From Janthinobacterium sp. J1-1 (GTDB taxonomy: Bacteria; Pseudomonadota; Gammaproteobacteria; Burkholderiales; Burkholderiaceae_D), in assembly GCF_030944405.1 (NCBI RefSeq), contig NZ_CP132339.1, positions 1,922,001-1,986,000 on the forward strand: a stretch of 64,000 bases of DNA. The letters are read 5' to 3'. Shown here piece by piece: positions 39,533 through 49,352 of the stretch. The notes below the pieces were generated by a model that was not told the origin of the DNA, searched no databases, and saw only the letters and a program-made list of their open reading frames with translations. Position 1 is the stretch's first letter, and the number at the start of each line of letters is the position of its first letter. Made by a program: the position numbers and the translations under genes.

Positions 39533-40627
39533 ATGTTTTCTTTCATCGTGAGCTTTGTTGTATCCGCCTTGTTGACCTTGTTAATCATAAAGCAGGTGCA
39601 TTTGCATAAGTCCGCGCTCGATTCGGATTTTCATGGCGTACAAAAAGTGCATTCGCATCTGGTGGCGCGTATCGGCGGCCTGGCGATTTTCCTGGCTGTG
39701 TTGCTGGGTGCCACAGTGTCGATCTGGCGCCTGCCGGCCATGGCTTACTGGATGACCGGGCTGCTGCTGTGCTCGGGCATTGCCTTTGTCGGCGGCATTG
39801 TCGAGGATTTCACGGGCAAGGTCAGCCCCATCGGCCGCTTGCTGCTGACCATGGCCGGCGCCCTGCTGGCGTATTACCTGGTCGACGCGCGCATCGATCG
39901 CATCGACTGGCTGTTTTCCAGCTGGGCCATCCCCTTTATCTGGCTCAGCTTGCCGATCACGGTACTGGCCGTGGCGGGTATCGCCAACGCCATCAATATC
40001 ATCGATGGCTTCAATGGCCTGGCCAGCGTGGTGTCGATCTGCATGTTGTTGTCGCTGGCCTATGTGGCCTTGCAGGTCAACGATTCGTTTATCCTGGTCA
40101 CCGCGCTGCTGGTGGCGGGCGCGATCACCGGTTTCCTGATCTGGAACTATCCGGTCGGCCTGATCTTTCTCGGCGATGGCGGCGCCTATTTCATCGGTTT
40201 CATGCTGGGCGAACTGACCTTGCTGCTGGTGATGCGCAATCCGGAAGTGTCGACCTGGTATGCCGTATTGCTGCTGATTTATCCGACCTTTGAAACCCTG
40301 TTTTCCGCCTACCGCCGTGCCTTCATTCAAGGTAAATCACCGGTCATGCCCGATGGCATACATTTGCACAGCCTGATTTTCCGCCGTATCGTGCGATGGA
40401 CGGTGGGTCGCAAGGAAGCGCGCGCGCTGATGCGCCGCAATTCCCTGACGTCGCCGTATCTGTGGCTGTTTTCACTGATGGCGGTGATACCCGCATCGTT
40501 ATTCTGGCGCCATAGTTGGCTGCTGATTTGCTGCTCCCTGATATTTATTGCCACTTATATTTGGTTATATCTTCGCATTATTCGTTTCAAATCACCGCGC
40601 TGGATGATAGTGCGCAAGAAGAGTTAA
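39533..40627 (+). CDS. Undecaprenyl-phosphate sugar-1-phosphate transferase (WecA/MraY family)
   Basis: A 364-residue polytopic inner-membrane transferase with about ten helices. It has the family motifs GGIVEDFTGK, NAINIIDGFNGLA (near residue 158), FLGDGGAYFIGF and the C-terminal HLHSLIFRR. It links a sugar-1-phosphate, probably N-acetylhexosamine, to undecaprenyl phosphate to begin O-antigen, enterobacterial-common-antigen-like or exopolysaccharide assembly. The gene ends are AT-richer than neighbours, and no glycosyltransferase cluster follows, so transfer or an isolated role is possible. Confidence 0.87.
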   Translation: MFSFIVSFVVSALLTLLIIKQVHLHKSALDSDFHGVQKVHSHLVARIGGLAIFLAVLLGATVSIWRLPAMAYWMTGLLLCSGIAFVGGIVEDFTGKVSPIGRLLLTMAGALLAYYLVDARIDRIDWLFSSWAIPFIWLSLPITVLAVAGIANAINIIDGFNGLASVVSICMLLSLAYVALQVNDSFILVTALLVAGAITGFLIWNYPVGLIFLGDGGAYFIGFMLGELTLLLVMRNPEVSTWYAVLLLIYPTFETLFSAYRRAFIQGKSPVMPDGIHLHSLIFRRIVRWTVGRKEARALMRRNSLTSPYLWLFSLMAVIPASLFWRHSWLLICCSLIFIATYIWLYLRIIRFKSPRWMIVRKKS

Positions 40628-40697
40628 TATGTTTTCACGAATCGGTGTATATTCCATGGGTTTTTGATATGCATATTAATTTTCCGGAAAGTGAAGC

Positions 40698-41006
40698 ATG
40701 AATTTATCGATATTGACCATGGCAGAATTATGCAATTTGGCGGAGAAGGTCCAGCAGGAAGTCAGCCATCGTGAACGCGATGACTTGAACAAGGCGCGCG
40801 AACAGATCATGGCGATCGCCCAGCAGGCCGGCATTCCGCTGAAACAGCTGATCCTCGATGGCCTGCAGCCGCGCGCGGGCAAGGTGGCGGTACAGTATCG
40901 CAATCCCGATAATGCCAGCGAGCAGTGGACAGGCCGCGGCCGCCAGCCACTGTGGGTCAGGCACTGGGTCGAGTCGGGCAAGTCGATCGATCTGCTGCGC
41001 GTATAA
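40698..41006 (+). CDS. H-NS family nucleoid protein
   Basis: A 102-residue protein with an N-terminal coiled-coil oligomerisation part (about 1-45, EKVQQEVSHRERDDLNKAREQI) and a C-terminal H-NS DNA-binding motif (YRNPDNASEQWTGRGRQPLWV in shortened form, about 66-86). The family (BpH3/Bv3F type) silences AT-rich, foreign DNA. It sits beside the AT-richer WecA-like region. Confidence 0.9.
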   Translation: MNLSILTMAELCNLAEKVQQEVSHRERDDLNKAREQIMAIAQQAGIPLKQLILDGLQPRAGKVAVQYRNPDNASEQWTGRGRQPLWVRHWVESGKSIDLLRV

Positions 41007-41079
41007 TTCGGTATGTCGTTGGCGCAGTGGCAAGCCCGCTGCGCCGATTTTCTACCCTCTTCATTTTTACGCCCAGACC

Positions 41080-42462
41080 ATGCTTCCACTGTCAAAAACG
41101 ATTTTCAAAGCTTATGATATCCGCGGCATCATCGACAAAACCCTCGATGCCGGCATAGCGAGAAAGATCGGACAGGCCTTTGGCCAGGCTGCCCTGGCCA
41201 AGGGCGAAAAAAGCGTGGTGATCGGCCGCGATGGCCGCCTGTCGGGTCCGGCACTGGCCGCGGCGCTGGCGCAAGGCCTGCAAGCGGCCGGCGTCGACGT
41301 GATCGACCTGGGCGTGGTGGCCACGCCGATGGTGTACTTCGGCACCAATGTGCTCGACACGAAGTCGGGCATCATGGTCACCGGCAGCCACAATCCACCT
41401 GACTACAACGGTTTCAAGATGGTGCTGGCCGGCGAAGCGATCCATGGCGAAGCGATCCTGGCGCTGTACCGGAGCATCGTCGACCACGACGGCAGCGACA
41501 GCGCCACTCCTGGCGGCTATGCCACGCATGACATCCGCGCCGCCTACATCGACCGCATCCTGGGCGACGTGACACTGGCGCGCCCGATCAGGATCGCCGT
41601 CGACTGCGGCAATGGCGTGGCCGGCGCGTTTGCCGGTGACCTGTTCCGCGGCATGGGCTGCGAGGTGATCGAACTGTTCTGCGAAGTCGATGGCAATTTC
41701 CCGAATCACCATCCGGACCCGGCCCACCCTGAAAACCTGCAGGACCTGATCCGCTGCCTGGCCGAGAGCGACGCTGAAATCGGCATCGCCTTTGACGGTG
41801 ACGGCGACCGCCTGGGCGTGGTCACCAAGGATGGCCAGATCATCTATCCGGATCGCCAGATGATGCTGTTCGCCGCCGACGTGCTGACGCGCCATCCGGG
41901 CCAGCAGATTCTGTATGACGTGAAATGCACGCGCCACCTGGCGCCGTGGATCACCAAGCATGGCGGCGTGCCGCTGATGTGCAAGACCGGCCATTCGCTG
42001 GTCAAGGCCGAGCTGCGCGCGACGGGCGCTCCGCTGGGTGGCGAAATGAGCGGCCATATCTTCTTCAAGGACCGCTGGTACGGTTTCGACGACGGCCTGT
42101 ATGCGGGCGCGCGCCTGCTGGAAATCCTGACCCGCGAAAGCGATCCCTCGGCACTGCTGAACGCTTTGCCGCAATCGGACAGCACGCCCGAGCTGCACCT
42201 GGAACTGAAGGAAGGCGAAAACGTCGCGCTGATGGACATGCTGCGCCGCGACGCTGTTTTTCCTGGCAATGAACGCATCATCACCATCGACGGCCTGCGC
42301 GTGGAATACGCGGACGGCTTCGGCCTGGCCCGCTCGTCGAACACCACGCCGGTGATCGTGATGCGCTTCGAAGCGGAAACGCCGGCAGCGCTGGCGCGCA
42401 TCCAGGGCCAGTTCCGGCGCGTGATCCTGGCTGCCAAGCCTGACGCCGTCTTGCCGTTCTGA
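41080..42462 (+). CDS. algC: Phosphomannomutase/phosphoglucomutase
   Basis: A 460-residue alpha-D-phosphohexomutase with catalytic phosphoserine S103 (VTGSHNPPDYNG), metal loop DGDGDR (D239, D241, D243), sugar loop GEMSGHIFF and a C-terminal phosphate-binding SNTTP. It interconverts mannose or glucose 6- and 1-phosphates for LPS and polysaccharide precursors. The ATG at 41080 gives family length. It is followed by waaC after 3 bp, joining sugar-precursor supply to LPS core assembly. Confidence 0.93.
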   Translation: MLPLSKTIFKAYDIRGIIDKTLDAGIARKIGQAFGQAALAKGEKSVVIGRDGRLSGPALAAALAQGLQAAGVDVIDLGVVATPMVYFGTNVLDTKSGIMVTGSHNPPDYNGFKMVLAGEAIHGEAILALYRSIVDHDGSDSATPGGYATHDIRAAYIDRILGDVTLARPIRIAVDCGNGVAGAFAGDLFRGMGCEVIELFCEVDGNFPNHHPDPAHPENLQDLIRCLAESDAEIGIAFDGDGDRLGVVTKDGQIIYPDRQMMLFAADVLTRHPGQQILYDVKCTRHLAPWITKHGGVPLMCKTGHSLVKAELRATGAPLGGEMSGHIFFKDRWYGFDDGLYAGARLLEILTRESDPSALLNALPQSDSTPELHLELKEGENVALMDMLRRDAVFPGNERIITIDGLRVEYADGFGLARSSNTTPVIVMRFEAETPAALARIQGQFRRVILAAKPDAVLPF

Positions 42463-42465
42463 CGC

Positions 42466-43476
42466 GTGGCCGGCGATGCTGGCGCGCGGGCGCCCTTGAA
42501 AATCCTGCTGGTGCGCGTTTCCTCGCTGGGCGACGTGCTGCACAACCTGCCGATGGTGGCCGACATTGCCCGCCATTATCCCGACGCCACCATCGACTGG
42601 GTGGTGGAAGAGGGCTATACCAGCCTGGTGCGTCTGAACCCGCGCGTCGGCACCATCTTTCCGTTCGCGCTGCGGCGCTGGCGCAAGAGCCTGGGCAAGA
42701 AGGAGACGCGCACCGAAATCGCCGCCTTCTTCCGCACCCTGCGCCAGACCCGCTACGACTATGTGTTCGACACCCAGGGCCTGCTGAAAACCGGCATCAT
42801 CATGGGCGCGGCACGTCTGGCGCCCGGTGGCCAGAAGGTGGGCCTGGCCAATGGCAGCGAAGGCTCGGGCTACGAAGGCATTTCTCGCCTGTTCCATACC
42901 AACAGCATCCCGCTCGATCCGCGCACCCATGCGGTGGCGCGCGGCCGCCTGGTCGCCGCCGCGGCGCTCGGTTATGCGGTCGACACGCCGGCCGATTTCG
43001 GCCTGCCCGCATTGTCCGCCGCTGACACACGTCCCGAGTGGATGGGCGCGGCGCCCTATGCCGTGTATTTCCACGGCACCGCGCGCGACGCCAAGAAATG
43101 GGCGCCCGAAAACTGGATCGCCCTGGGCCAGGCCCTGTCACCGATGACCATCCTGCTGCCCTGGGGTTCGCCCAAGGAAAAGCTGGAAGCGGAAGTGCTG
43201 GCGGCCAGCCTGCCGAACGCGCGCGTGCTGCCGAAGCTGTCGATGGCCGATGCGACCTTGCTGGCGCGCCATGCGGCGCTGGTGGTCGGCGTCGACACCG
43301 GCCTGACCCATATCGCCGCCGCCTTCGTGCGCCCGACGGTGGAAATCTACGCCGATTCGCCGCTGTGGAAAACCGAGGGCAACTGGTCGAACAACATCAT
43401 CAACCTGGGCGACCAGGGCCAGCCGCCCGGCGTGCCGGAAGTGCTGGCCGCGGCCAGGTTGCTGCTGGCCGACTGA
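42466..43476 (+). CDS. waaC: Lipopolysaccharide heptosyltransferase I
   Basis: A 336-residue GT9 glycosyltransferase that adds the first heptose to Kdo2-lipid A. Motifs are ILLVRVSSLGDVLHNLPMV near the start and the C-terminal GVDTGLTHIAAAF. The GTG at 42466 is the start, 3 bp after the algC stop. It lies upstream of waaA in the same run. Confidence 0.93.
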   Translation: MAGDAGARAPLKILLVRVSSLGDVLHNLPMVADIARHYPDATIDWVVEEGYTSLVRLNPRVGTIFPFALRRWRKSLGKKETRTEIAAFFRTLRQTRYDYVFDTQGLLKTGIIMGAARLAPGGQKVGLANGSEGSGYEGISRLFHTNSIPLDPRTHAVARGRLVAAAALGYAVDTPADFGLPALSAADTRPEWMGAAPYAVYFHGTARDAKKWAPENWIALGQALSPMTILLPWGSPKEKLEAEVLAASLPNARVLPKLSMADATLLARHAALVVGVDTGLTHIAAAFVRPTVEIYADSPLWKTEGNWSNNIINLGDQGQPPGVPEVLAAARLLLAD

Positions 43477-43502
43477 CGGCCAGGCTTATTCAAGGTTTAT
43501 TC

Positions 43503-44777
43503 ATGCGACTACTCTATACCCTGGCCTGGTGGCTGGCCCTGCCGCTGGTGCTGGCGCGCCTGTGGCTGCGAGGGCGCCAGGAACCGGGCTACCGCCAGCA
43601 CTGGGGCGAACGCCTGGGCTTTTACGGCCGCAAGGCGCCGGCCAGCCCCATGACCATCTGGCTGCACGCCGTCTCGGTCGGCGAAACGCGCGCGGCCGAA
43701 CCGCTGGTCGACGCGCTGCTGGCCGAGTGGCCCGGCTGCCGCATCGTGCTGACGCACATGACACCCACCGGCCGCGCCACCGGCAAGGCGCTGTTTGCCA
43801 AACACGGCGCGCGCCTGGTGCAAAGCTATCTGCCATACGACACGGGTGCCATGCCGGCACGCTTTATCCGTCACTACGCGCCGCGCATCTGCATCCTGAT
43901 GGAGACCGAAGTGTGGCCCAACCTGATCCACCAGTGCCGGCGTTACCGGGTGCCGGTGGTGCTGGCCAATGCGCGCCTGTCGCAGCGTTCATTGAAGAAG
44001 GCGCAGCGCCTGGGCCGGTTGATCCTTGAGGCCGCGCGCTCCATCACCCTGGTCGCGGCGCAAACGCCGGACGACGCCGCGCGCGTGCGCCAGCTCGGTG
44101 TGCCGGACGTGGCGGTCACCGGCAGCATCAAGTTCGACGTGGTGGTGCCTGCTAGCGCACTGGCCACCGGCGCCTGGCTGCGCGCGGCGATTGGCCAGCG
44201 CCCGGTGCTGCTGTGCGCCAGCACGCGCGAAGGAGAAGAGGAACTGATCCTCGACGCCTTTGCCCGCGCCAGCCTGCCGGCGAACACCTTGCTGCTGCTG
44301 GTGCCGCGCCATCCGCAGCGTTTCGATGAAGTGGAAAAGCTGGTCGCCGCGCGCGGCCTGGCCGTGCAGCGCCGTTCAATCCTGGCAGGTAGCGCCGTGG
44401 TGGCGCCTGCCACCCAGGTGTTGCTGGGCGACTCGATGGGCGAGATGTTTGCCTATTACGCGGCCTGCGACTGCGCCTTTGTCGGCGGCAGCCTGCTGCC
44501 GCTCGGTGGGCAGAACCTGATCGAACCGGCAGCGCTGGGCAAGCCGGTGCTGATCGGCCCGCACACCTTCAATTTTGCGCTGGTGACCGAGCAGGCGATC
44601 GAGGCCGGCGGCGCCGCGCTGGTGGCGGACGCCGATGCGCTGATGGCGCAGGCGGCTGAACTGCTGCAGGATGCGCCGCGCCTGGCGGCGATGGGTGAAC
44701 AAGCGCTGGCGTTTGCGGCGCAGCACCGTGGCGCCACGCCGCGCACCATTGCGGCGATCAAACCCCTGTTGCCTTGA
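43503..44777 (+). CDS. waaA: 3-deoxy-D-manno-octulosonic acid transferase
   Basis: A 424-residue GT30 enzyme that attaches Kdo to lipid A precursor. It has the N-terminal membrane anchor and IWLHAVSVGETRAA (catalytic Glu), TEVWPNLIHQC, and FVGGSLLPLGGQNLIEPAALG. The start is ATG at 43503, 26 bp after waaC, with AAGG as a weak ribosome site. Its 3' side meets a REP-like pair and the convergent metalloprotease gene. Confidence 0.95.
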   Translation: MRLLYTLAWWLALPLVLARLWLRGRQEPGYRQHWGERLGFYGRKAPASPMTIWLHAVSVGETRAAEPLVDALLAEWPGCRIVLTHMTPTGRATGKALFAKHGARLVQSYLPYDTGAMPARFIRHYAPRICILMETEVWPNLIHQCRRYRVPVVLANARLSQRSLKKAQRLGRLILEAARSITLVAAQTPDDAARVRQLGVPDVAVTGSIKFDVVVPASALATGAWLRAAIGQRPVLLCASTREGEEELILDAFARASLPANTLLLLVPRHPQRFDEVEKLVAARGLAVQRRSILAGSAVVAPATQVLLGDSMGEMFAYYAACDCAFVGGSLLPLGGQNLIEPAALGKPVLIGPHTFNFALVTEQAIEAGGAALVADADALMAQAAELLQDAPRLAAMGEQALAFAAQHRGATPRTIAAIKPLLP

Positions 44778-44790
44778 TCATGTAACAACC

Positions 44791-44882
44791 GTAGGTCGGA
44801 TTAGCGCGCAAGCGCGTAATCCGACAACAGTGTTGGCTCTGACCCTGGTGGTGTCGGATTACGCTACGCTAATCCGACCTAC
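44791..44882. repeat. REP-like palindrome pair between convergent genes
   Basis: Two inverted units: GTCGGATTA-GCGCGC-AA-GCGCG-TAATCCGAC (44795-44825) and GTCGGATTA-CGCTACGC-TAATCCGAC (44853-44878), 27 bp apart. Outer GTAG/CTAC extensions make the whole block an inverted repeat. It lies between waaA and the convergent YgjP-like gene, and the same repeat family sits between chpA and phrB. This looks like a BIME-type element acting as a bidirectional terminator or mRNA-end stabiliser. Confidence 0.88.
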
Positions 44883-44887
44883 CCGAC

Positions 44888-45832
44888 CTACCCGAACAGG
44901 ACGGGCAGCTCCTGCGAGCGCTTCCTGAGCGCCTGCTTGGCGCCGTCGTAATCGGGATAGATCGACTCCACCGTGGCCCAGAAGCGGGGGCTGTGGTTCA
45001 TTTCCAGCAGGTGCGACAGTTCGTGCGCCACCACGTAGTCGACCAGCGGCAGGGCGAAGTGGATCAGGCGCCAGTTCAGGCGGATCTTGCGTTGTACGGT
45101 GCAGCTGCCCCAGCGCGTGCCGGCCGAGGACAGCGACAGGGAATCGTAGCGCACGCCCAGCCTGGCCGCATACAGGTCCAGCCGTTCCTCGAACAGCTGG
45201 CGCGCCTGGTGCTGGAACCAGGCCTTCACTTTTTCCTTCAGCTGCTGCTCGGTGCCGGTCGGCGTGACCCACACATGCAGCTCACCGGTGTCGCGCTGGA
45301 AGCTGGCGCGGTGGCGCGCTGCCTGGTGCAGGCGCAGGGTGATCTCGCCGCCCAGGTAGGGCAGCACGGCGCCGTCGACCCACACCACGGGAGGGCGCTG
45401 CTGGCGCTGTACCTTGCGCTCGCCGCGTTCCTGCAATTTCGAGATGATCCAGCCCTGCTTGGCGCGTATCGCGTTGTCGATTTCGGCCAGGGTGACGCGC
45501 TTGGGCGCGGTCACGCGCAGGCCATTGTCGTCGATCATGAAGCCGATCGAGCGGCGCGTCGAGCGGCGCAGGGCGAATTCGAGCAGGTGGGGGCCAAGCT
45601 GCAACTGGCGCAGCGGCGGGCCGTCGGCGGTGCGGGGAGGGGAAGGAAGCGGAGGCAGGGAAGGTGGAGAAGGAACAGCGATGGGTGGTGCAACCAGCGG
45701 TAACGGGACCGGGACCGGTTCGGCAATGCGAAGCACCGGCGGCGCCGTGGGGCGCGCCACCGGGGGCGTGCTGGTCGAGACGTCATGCGCGAACAGATCC
45801 AGTTGCTGGTCGCCGACCCTGATGGTCTTCAT
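44888..45832 (-). CDS. YgjP/WLM-type zinc metallopeptidase (DUF45), Pro-rich N-terminus
   Basis: A 314-residue protein. The N-terminal about 20 residues (MKTIRVGDQQLDLFA) are followed by a proline/alanine/valine-rich linker at about 22-68. A C-terminal M48-like DUF45 domain (about 80-314) has the zinc site HELSH (H270, E271, H274), H280 (MNHSPRFW) and the upstream RWGSC. Family members are predicted metalloproteases or SprT-like enzymes; the substrate is unknown. The start at 45832 leaves 44 bp after the acyltransferase gene. Confidence 0.87.
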   Translation of the reverse strand: MKTIRVGDQQLDLFAHDVSTSTPPVARPTAPPVLRIAEPVPVPLPLVAPPIAVPSPPSLPPLPSPPRTADGPPLRQLQLGPHLLEFALRRSTRRSIGFMIDDNGLRVTAPKRVTLAEIDNAIRAKQGWIISKLQERGERKVQRQQRPPVVWVDGAVLPYLGGEITLRLHQAARHRASFQRDTGELHVWVTPTGTEQQLKEKVKAWFQHQARQLFEERLDLYAARLGVRYDSLSLSSAGTRWGSCTVQRKIRLNWRLIHFALPLVDYVVAHELSHLLEMNHSPRFWATVESIYPDYDGAKQALRKRSQELPVLFG

Positions 45833-45876
45833 CTGCTCGCGCAGGGTCGGCTCCTGGATGACCGCGCTGATGCCGT

Positions 45877-46617
45877 CTAGCCAGCGTTGTAGGCGTGAGG
45901 CGAAATGACGCGCATTTCTGATTCTATCCAATTTTCCACCTGTTGCATCATGCTGTCCGGGGTTTGCCCTTCCGGCGAAATCGGTTTGCCTATCGAGACC
46001 GTGATCACTCCCGGCCGCTTGAGAAATGACTGCTTGGGCCAGCACTCGCCCGAGTTATGGGCGATCGGCACCACCACCGCGCCGGTGGCAATCGCCAGGC
46101 GCGTGCCGCCGCTCTTGTACTTGCCTGCCTGGCCGACCGGGATGCGGGTGCCTTCGGGGAACATGATAATCCATTGGCCATCGGCGAGGCGGCGTTTTCC
46201 GTGCGCGACCACGCTTTTGAAGGCGTGCTTGCCCTGCTTGCGGTCGATCGGGATCATGCGCAGCAGCGCCATGGCCCAGCCGAAAAACGGAATGTACAGG
46301 ATTTCCTTCTTGAAGACATACACCAGCGGGCGCGGCAGGCTGGGCAGCAGGAAGATGGTTTCCCAGGCCGACTGGTGTTTCGACAGCACGATGGCCGGCG
46401 CGTCGGGGAAGTTTTCGGCGCCCTTGACTTCATAGCGGATGCCGCAAATGACCTTGGCGCACCAGATGATGAACACGTTCCAGCGCGACGTGAACCAATA
46501 GCGCTTGTTATAACTGAATGGCGCGGCAAAAAAACAGGCGCAGGCCCAGATGATGGTGGCCACGATCATGATGACCATGAACAGCAGGGACCTGAGGAAC
46601 AGGGAAATGGTACGCAA
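45877..46617 (-). CDS. plsC: 1-acyl-sn-glycerol-3-phosphate acyltransferase
   Basis: A 246-residue membrane acyltransferase with an N-terminal helix (LRSLLFMVIMIVATIIWACA), catalytic box KHQSAWE (H-x4-E; the usual final Asp is Glu, known in this subgroup), and FPEGTRIPVGQ. It acylates lysophosphatidate in phospholipid synthesis. The TTG at 46617 is chosen as start because GGAG lies 6 bp upstream; the frame is open further up but reads into gmhB. It is 13 bp after gmhB. Confidence 0.9.
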   Translation of the reverse strand: MRTISLFLRSLLFMVIMIVATIIWACACFFAAPFSYNKRYWFTSRWNVFIIWCAKVICGIRYEVKGAENFPDAPAIVLSKHQSAWETIFLLPSLPRPLVYVFKKEILYIPFFGWAMALLRMIPIDRKQGKHAFKSVVAHGKRRLADGQWIIMFPEGTRIPVGQAGKYKSGGTRLAIATGAVVVPIAHNSGECWPKQSFLKRPGVITVSIGKPISPEGQTPDSMMQQVENWIESEMRVISPHAYNAG

Positions 46618-46630
46618 GCGGTTCTCCGGA

Positions 46631-47224
46631 TTAAATACTGAATGCCACGGTGGGCGATGGCGCGGCGGTAGCCGGCGCCTTGAGCAGGTGGTTGACCATG
46701 GCGGCCAGGTCGGCGAAGACCTGGGTGCCGGGTGGCAGTCCGCCCGTTTCATTGGTGCTTGTGCCCTTGCCGGTCAGGACCAGGTAGGGCACGCAGCCGC
46801 TGATGAAGCCGGCCTGCAGGTCGCGCAGCGAATCGCCGACGGTCGGCACGCCTTTCAGGCTGGTGTTGTAGCGCTGCGAGATTTCATGGAACATGCCCGG
46901 CTTGGGCTTGCGGCAGTCGCAATTGTCGGCGCCCGCATGCGGGCAGAAGAAGATGGCGTCGATATCGGCGCCGACCTGCTGCGCCAGGGTATGCATCTTC
47001 TGGTGGATCGCGTTGAGCACCGACATGTCGAAGTATTCGCGCGCGATGCCGGACTGGTTCGAGGCGATCACCACCCGGTAGCCGGCCTGGTTCAGGCGGG
47101 CGATCGCTTCGAGCGAGCCCGGTATCGGCAGCCATTCGGCCGGCGACTTGATGAAGTCCGGCGAATCATGATTGATGACGCCATCACGGTCGAGGATGAT
47201 CAGTTTCATCGCCGGCGCGCCCAT
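46631..47224 (-). CDS. gmhB: D-glycero-beta-D-manno-heptose 1,7-bisphosphate 7-phosphatase
   Basis: A HAD phosphatase of 197 residues with the nucleophile motif LDRDGVIN (D12, D14), SNQSGIARE, the zinc-binding CPHAGADNCDC segment, KPKPGMF and GDSLRDLQAG. It removes a phosphate in ADP-heptose synthesis for LPS core, which is used by waaC. The start at 47224 overlaps the glyS stop by one base; ATG 47209 (MKLIILDRD) is equally plausible. Confidence 0.92.
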   Translation of the reverse strand: MGAPAMKLIILDRDGVINHDSPDFIKSPAEWLPIPGSLEAIARLNQAGYRVVIASNQSGIAREYFDMSVLNAIHQKMHTLAQQVGADIDAIFFCPHAGADNCDCRKPKPGMFHEISQRYNTSLKGVPTVGDSLRDLQAGFISGCVPYLVLTGKGTSTNETGGLPPGTQVFADLAAMVNHLLKAPATAAPSPTVAFSI

Positions 47225-49326
47225 TATGCCGCCAGCTTGGAAATGTCGGCCACGCGGTTCATCATGCCGTGCAGCGACGACAGCAGGGCCAGGCGGTTGT
47301 TGCGCAGGGCGACATCCTCGGCCATCACCATCACGTCGTTGAAGAAGCCGTCGACATCGTCGCGCAGCTGCGCCAGCGTCTGCAGGGTGCCCGTGAAGTC
47401 GCCCCTGGCGAAGGCCGCGTCGACTTCCGGCTGCACGCGCGAGACGGCGGCGGCCAGTGTTTTCTCGGCCTCGTCCTGCAGCAGCGCCACGCTGACGCCA
47501 TTATCGGCAACCAGCTTGAGTGCTTCCTCGTTCTTTTTCAGGATATTCGTGATGCGCTTGTTGGCCGCGGCCAGCGAGGCGCTTTCCGGCAGCGCGGCAA
47601 ACGCCTGCACCGCTTCCAGGCGCTGCACGATATCGTCCAGGCGATCCGGGTTCTGCGCCACCACCGCTTCGATCTCGTTCGGCGAGAAACCGCGCTCGCG
47701 CAGGATGCCGCGCAGGCGGTCCAGCATGAAGGTGGTGACGTCGGCCACCGGGTCCTTGAAGCCGGGAACGGCTGCAAATTGCGCGGCGGCGTCCGCCAGC
47801 AAGCCCTGGATCGACAATGGCAGGCGTTTTTCCAGCAGCATGCGCAGCACGCCCAGCGCATGGCGGCGCAGCGCGAACGGGTCCTTGTCGCCGGTCGGCG
47901 CCAGGCCGATGGCCCAGATGCCGACCAGGGTTTCGAGCTTGTCGGCCAGCGCCACGGCCGTGCCGGTGGCGGTCGACGGCAGCGCGTCGCCGGCAAAACG
48001 GGGCTGGTAGTGCTCGGAGGCGGCCAGCGCCACTTCTTCCGGCTCGCCGTCATGGCGCGCGTAATAGGTGCCCATGATGCCTTGCAGCTCGGGGAATTCG
48101 CCGACCATGTCGGTCAGCAGATCGGCCTTGGCCAGCAGGGCGCCGCGTTTTGCCAGCTCGACGTCGCCACCTAATTTTGAAGCAATCGCGCCGGCAATCG
48201 CGGTGACGCGTTCCGTGCGCGCGGCTTGGGTGCCCAGCTTGTTGTGGTAGACCACATTGGCCAGCAGCGGCAGGCGCGATGCCAGCGTTTTCTTCTTGTC
48301 CTGTTCGAAGAAGAACTTGGCGTCGGACAGGCGCGGACGTACCACGCGCTCATTGCCGCCGATAATGTGCTCGGGCGTGTCGGTGGCGATGTTCGAGACG
48401 ATCAGGAAGCGCGAGCGCAGCTTGCCATCCGCATCGGTCAGCGCAAAGTATTTCTGGTTGGTCTGCATGGTGAGGATCAAACATTCCTGCGGCACGGCCA
48501 GGAATTCTTCCTCGAAGTGGCACTCGTAGACCACCGGCCATTCGACCAGGGCGGTGACTTCATCGAGCAGCGATTCGGGCATCAGCACTTGATCGGCGCC
48601 GGCTTTTTCCAGCAGCTGGGCGCGGATGGTGGCCTTGCGTTCTTCGACGCTGGCGATCACGCTGGCGTCGAGGATCAGGCTGGCGGCATAGTTTTCCGCG
48701 TGCTTGATGGTGATCGGTTCGCCATTGGTCAGGAAGCGGTGGCCGAGGGTCTCGCGGCCGGCCGTCAAGCCCAGCAGGGTCAAGGGCAGCACGTTGATGC
48801 CGTGCAGCGCGATCAGGCTGTGGGCCGGGCGCACGAATTGCACGGTGCTGCCGTCGGGGCGCTGGTAGCTCATCAGTTTTGGAATCGGCAGCTTGGCAGC
48901 CGATTCTTGCAGCGCCGCCTGCGCGCCGGTGGCCAACTGGCTGCCCGGCGCCGTATGCGTGTAGAAAAAGCTCTCGGCCTTGCCGTCGGCGGCGCGTTCC
49001 AGGTCCGCCACCGCCAGGTCGGGAAAGCCCAGCGCGGCCAGTTTTTTCGCCAGCGGCGCGGTGCCGTTGCCGTTCGCGTCCAGCGCCACCGAGACCGGCA
49101 GCACTTTTTCGCGGATCGATTTGTCGGGCGAGACTTCGCGCACATTGGTGATCGAGACGGCCAGGCGGCGCGGCGAGGCGTAGCTGGTGGCGACGCTGTC
49201 TTCTTCCAGGAAGTCGCGCGATTTGAGGCCGTTGACGATGCCGGCGGCAAAGGCGGCGCCCAGCTTGGCCAGCGCTTTCGGCGGCAGTTCTTCGGTCAGC
49301 AGTTCAATAAGCAGTGTTTGGTTCAT
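47224..49326 (-). CDS. glyS: Glycine-tRNA ligase beta subunit
   Basis: The 700-residue beta subunit of the tetrameric bacterial glycyl-tRNA synthetase carries tRNA binding (B3/4-like, HD and anticodon-binding parts). Hallmarks are [15 protein letters not shown] at the start, SPRRLAV, and [12 protein letters not shown]. The start at 49326 gives family length. It follows glyQ after 26 bp. Confidence 0.96.
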   Translation of the reverse strand: MNQTLLIELLTEELPPKALAKLGAAFAAGIVNGLKSRDFLEEDSVATSYASPRRLAVSITNVREVSPDKSIREKVLPVSVALDANGNGTAPLAKKLAALGFPDLAVADLERAADGKAESFFYTHTAPGSQLATGAQAALQESAAKLPIPKLMSYQRPDGSTVQFVRPAHSLIALHGINVLPLTLLGLTAGRETLGHRFLTNGEPITIKHAENYAASLILDASVIASVEERKATIRAQLLEKAGADQVLMPESLLDEVTALVEWPVVYECHFEEEFLAVPQECLILTMQTNQKYFALTDADGKLRSRFLIVSNIATDTPEHIIGGNERVVRPRLSDAKFFFEQDKKKTLASRLPLLANVVYHNKLGTQAARTERVTAIAGAIASKLGGDVELAKRGALLAKADLLTDMVGEFPELQGIMGTYYARHDGEPEEVALAASEHYQPRFAGDALPSTATGTAVALADKLETLVGIWAIGLAPTGDKDPFALRRHALGVLRMLLEKRLPLSIQGLLADAAAQFAAVPGFKDPVADVTTFMLDRLRGILRERGFSPNEIEAVVAQNPDRLDDIVQRLEAVQAFAALPESASLAAANKRITNILKKNEEALKLVADNGVSVALLQDEAEKTLAAAVSRVQPEVDAAFARGDFTGTLQTLAQLRDDVDGFFNDVMVMAEDVALRNNRLALLSSLHGMMNRVADISKLAA

Positions 49327-49352
49327 GGTGTTCTTGTCTGGTACGGCGTCAG

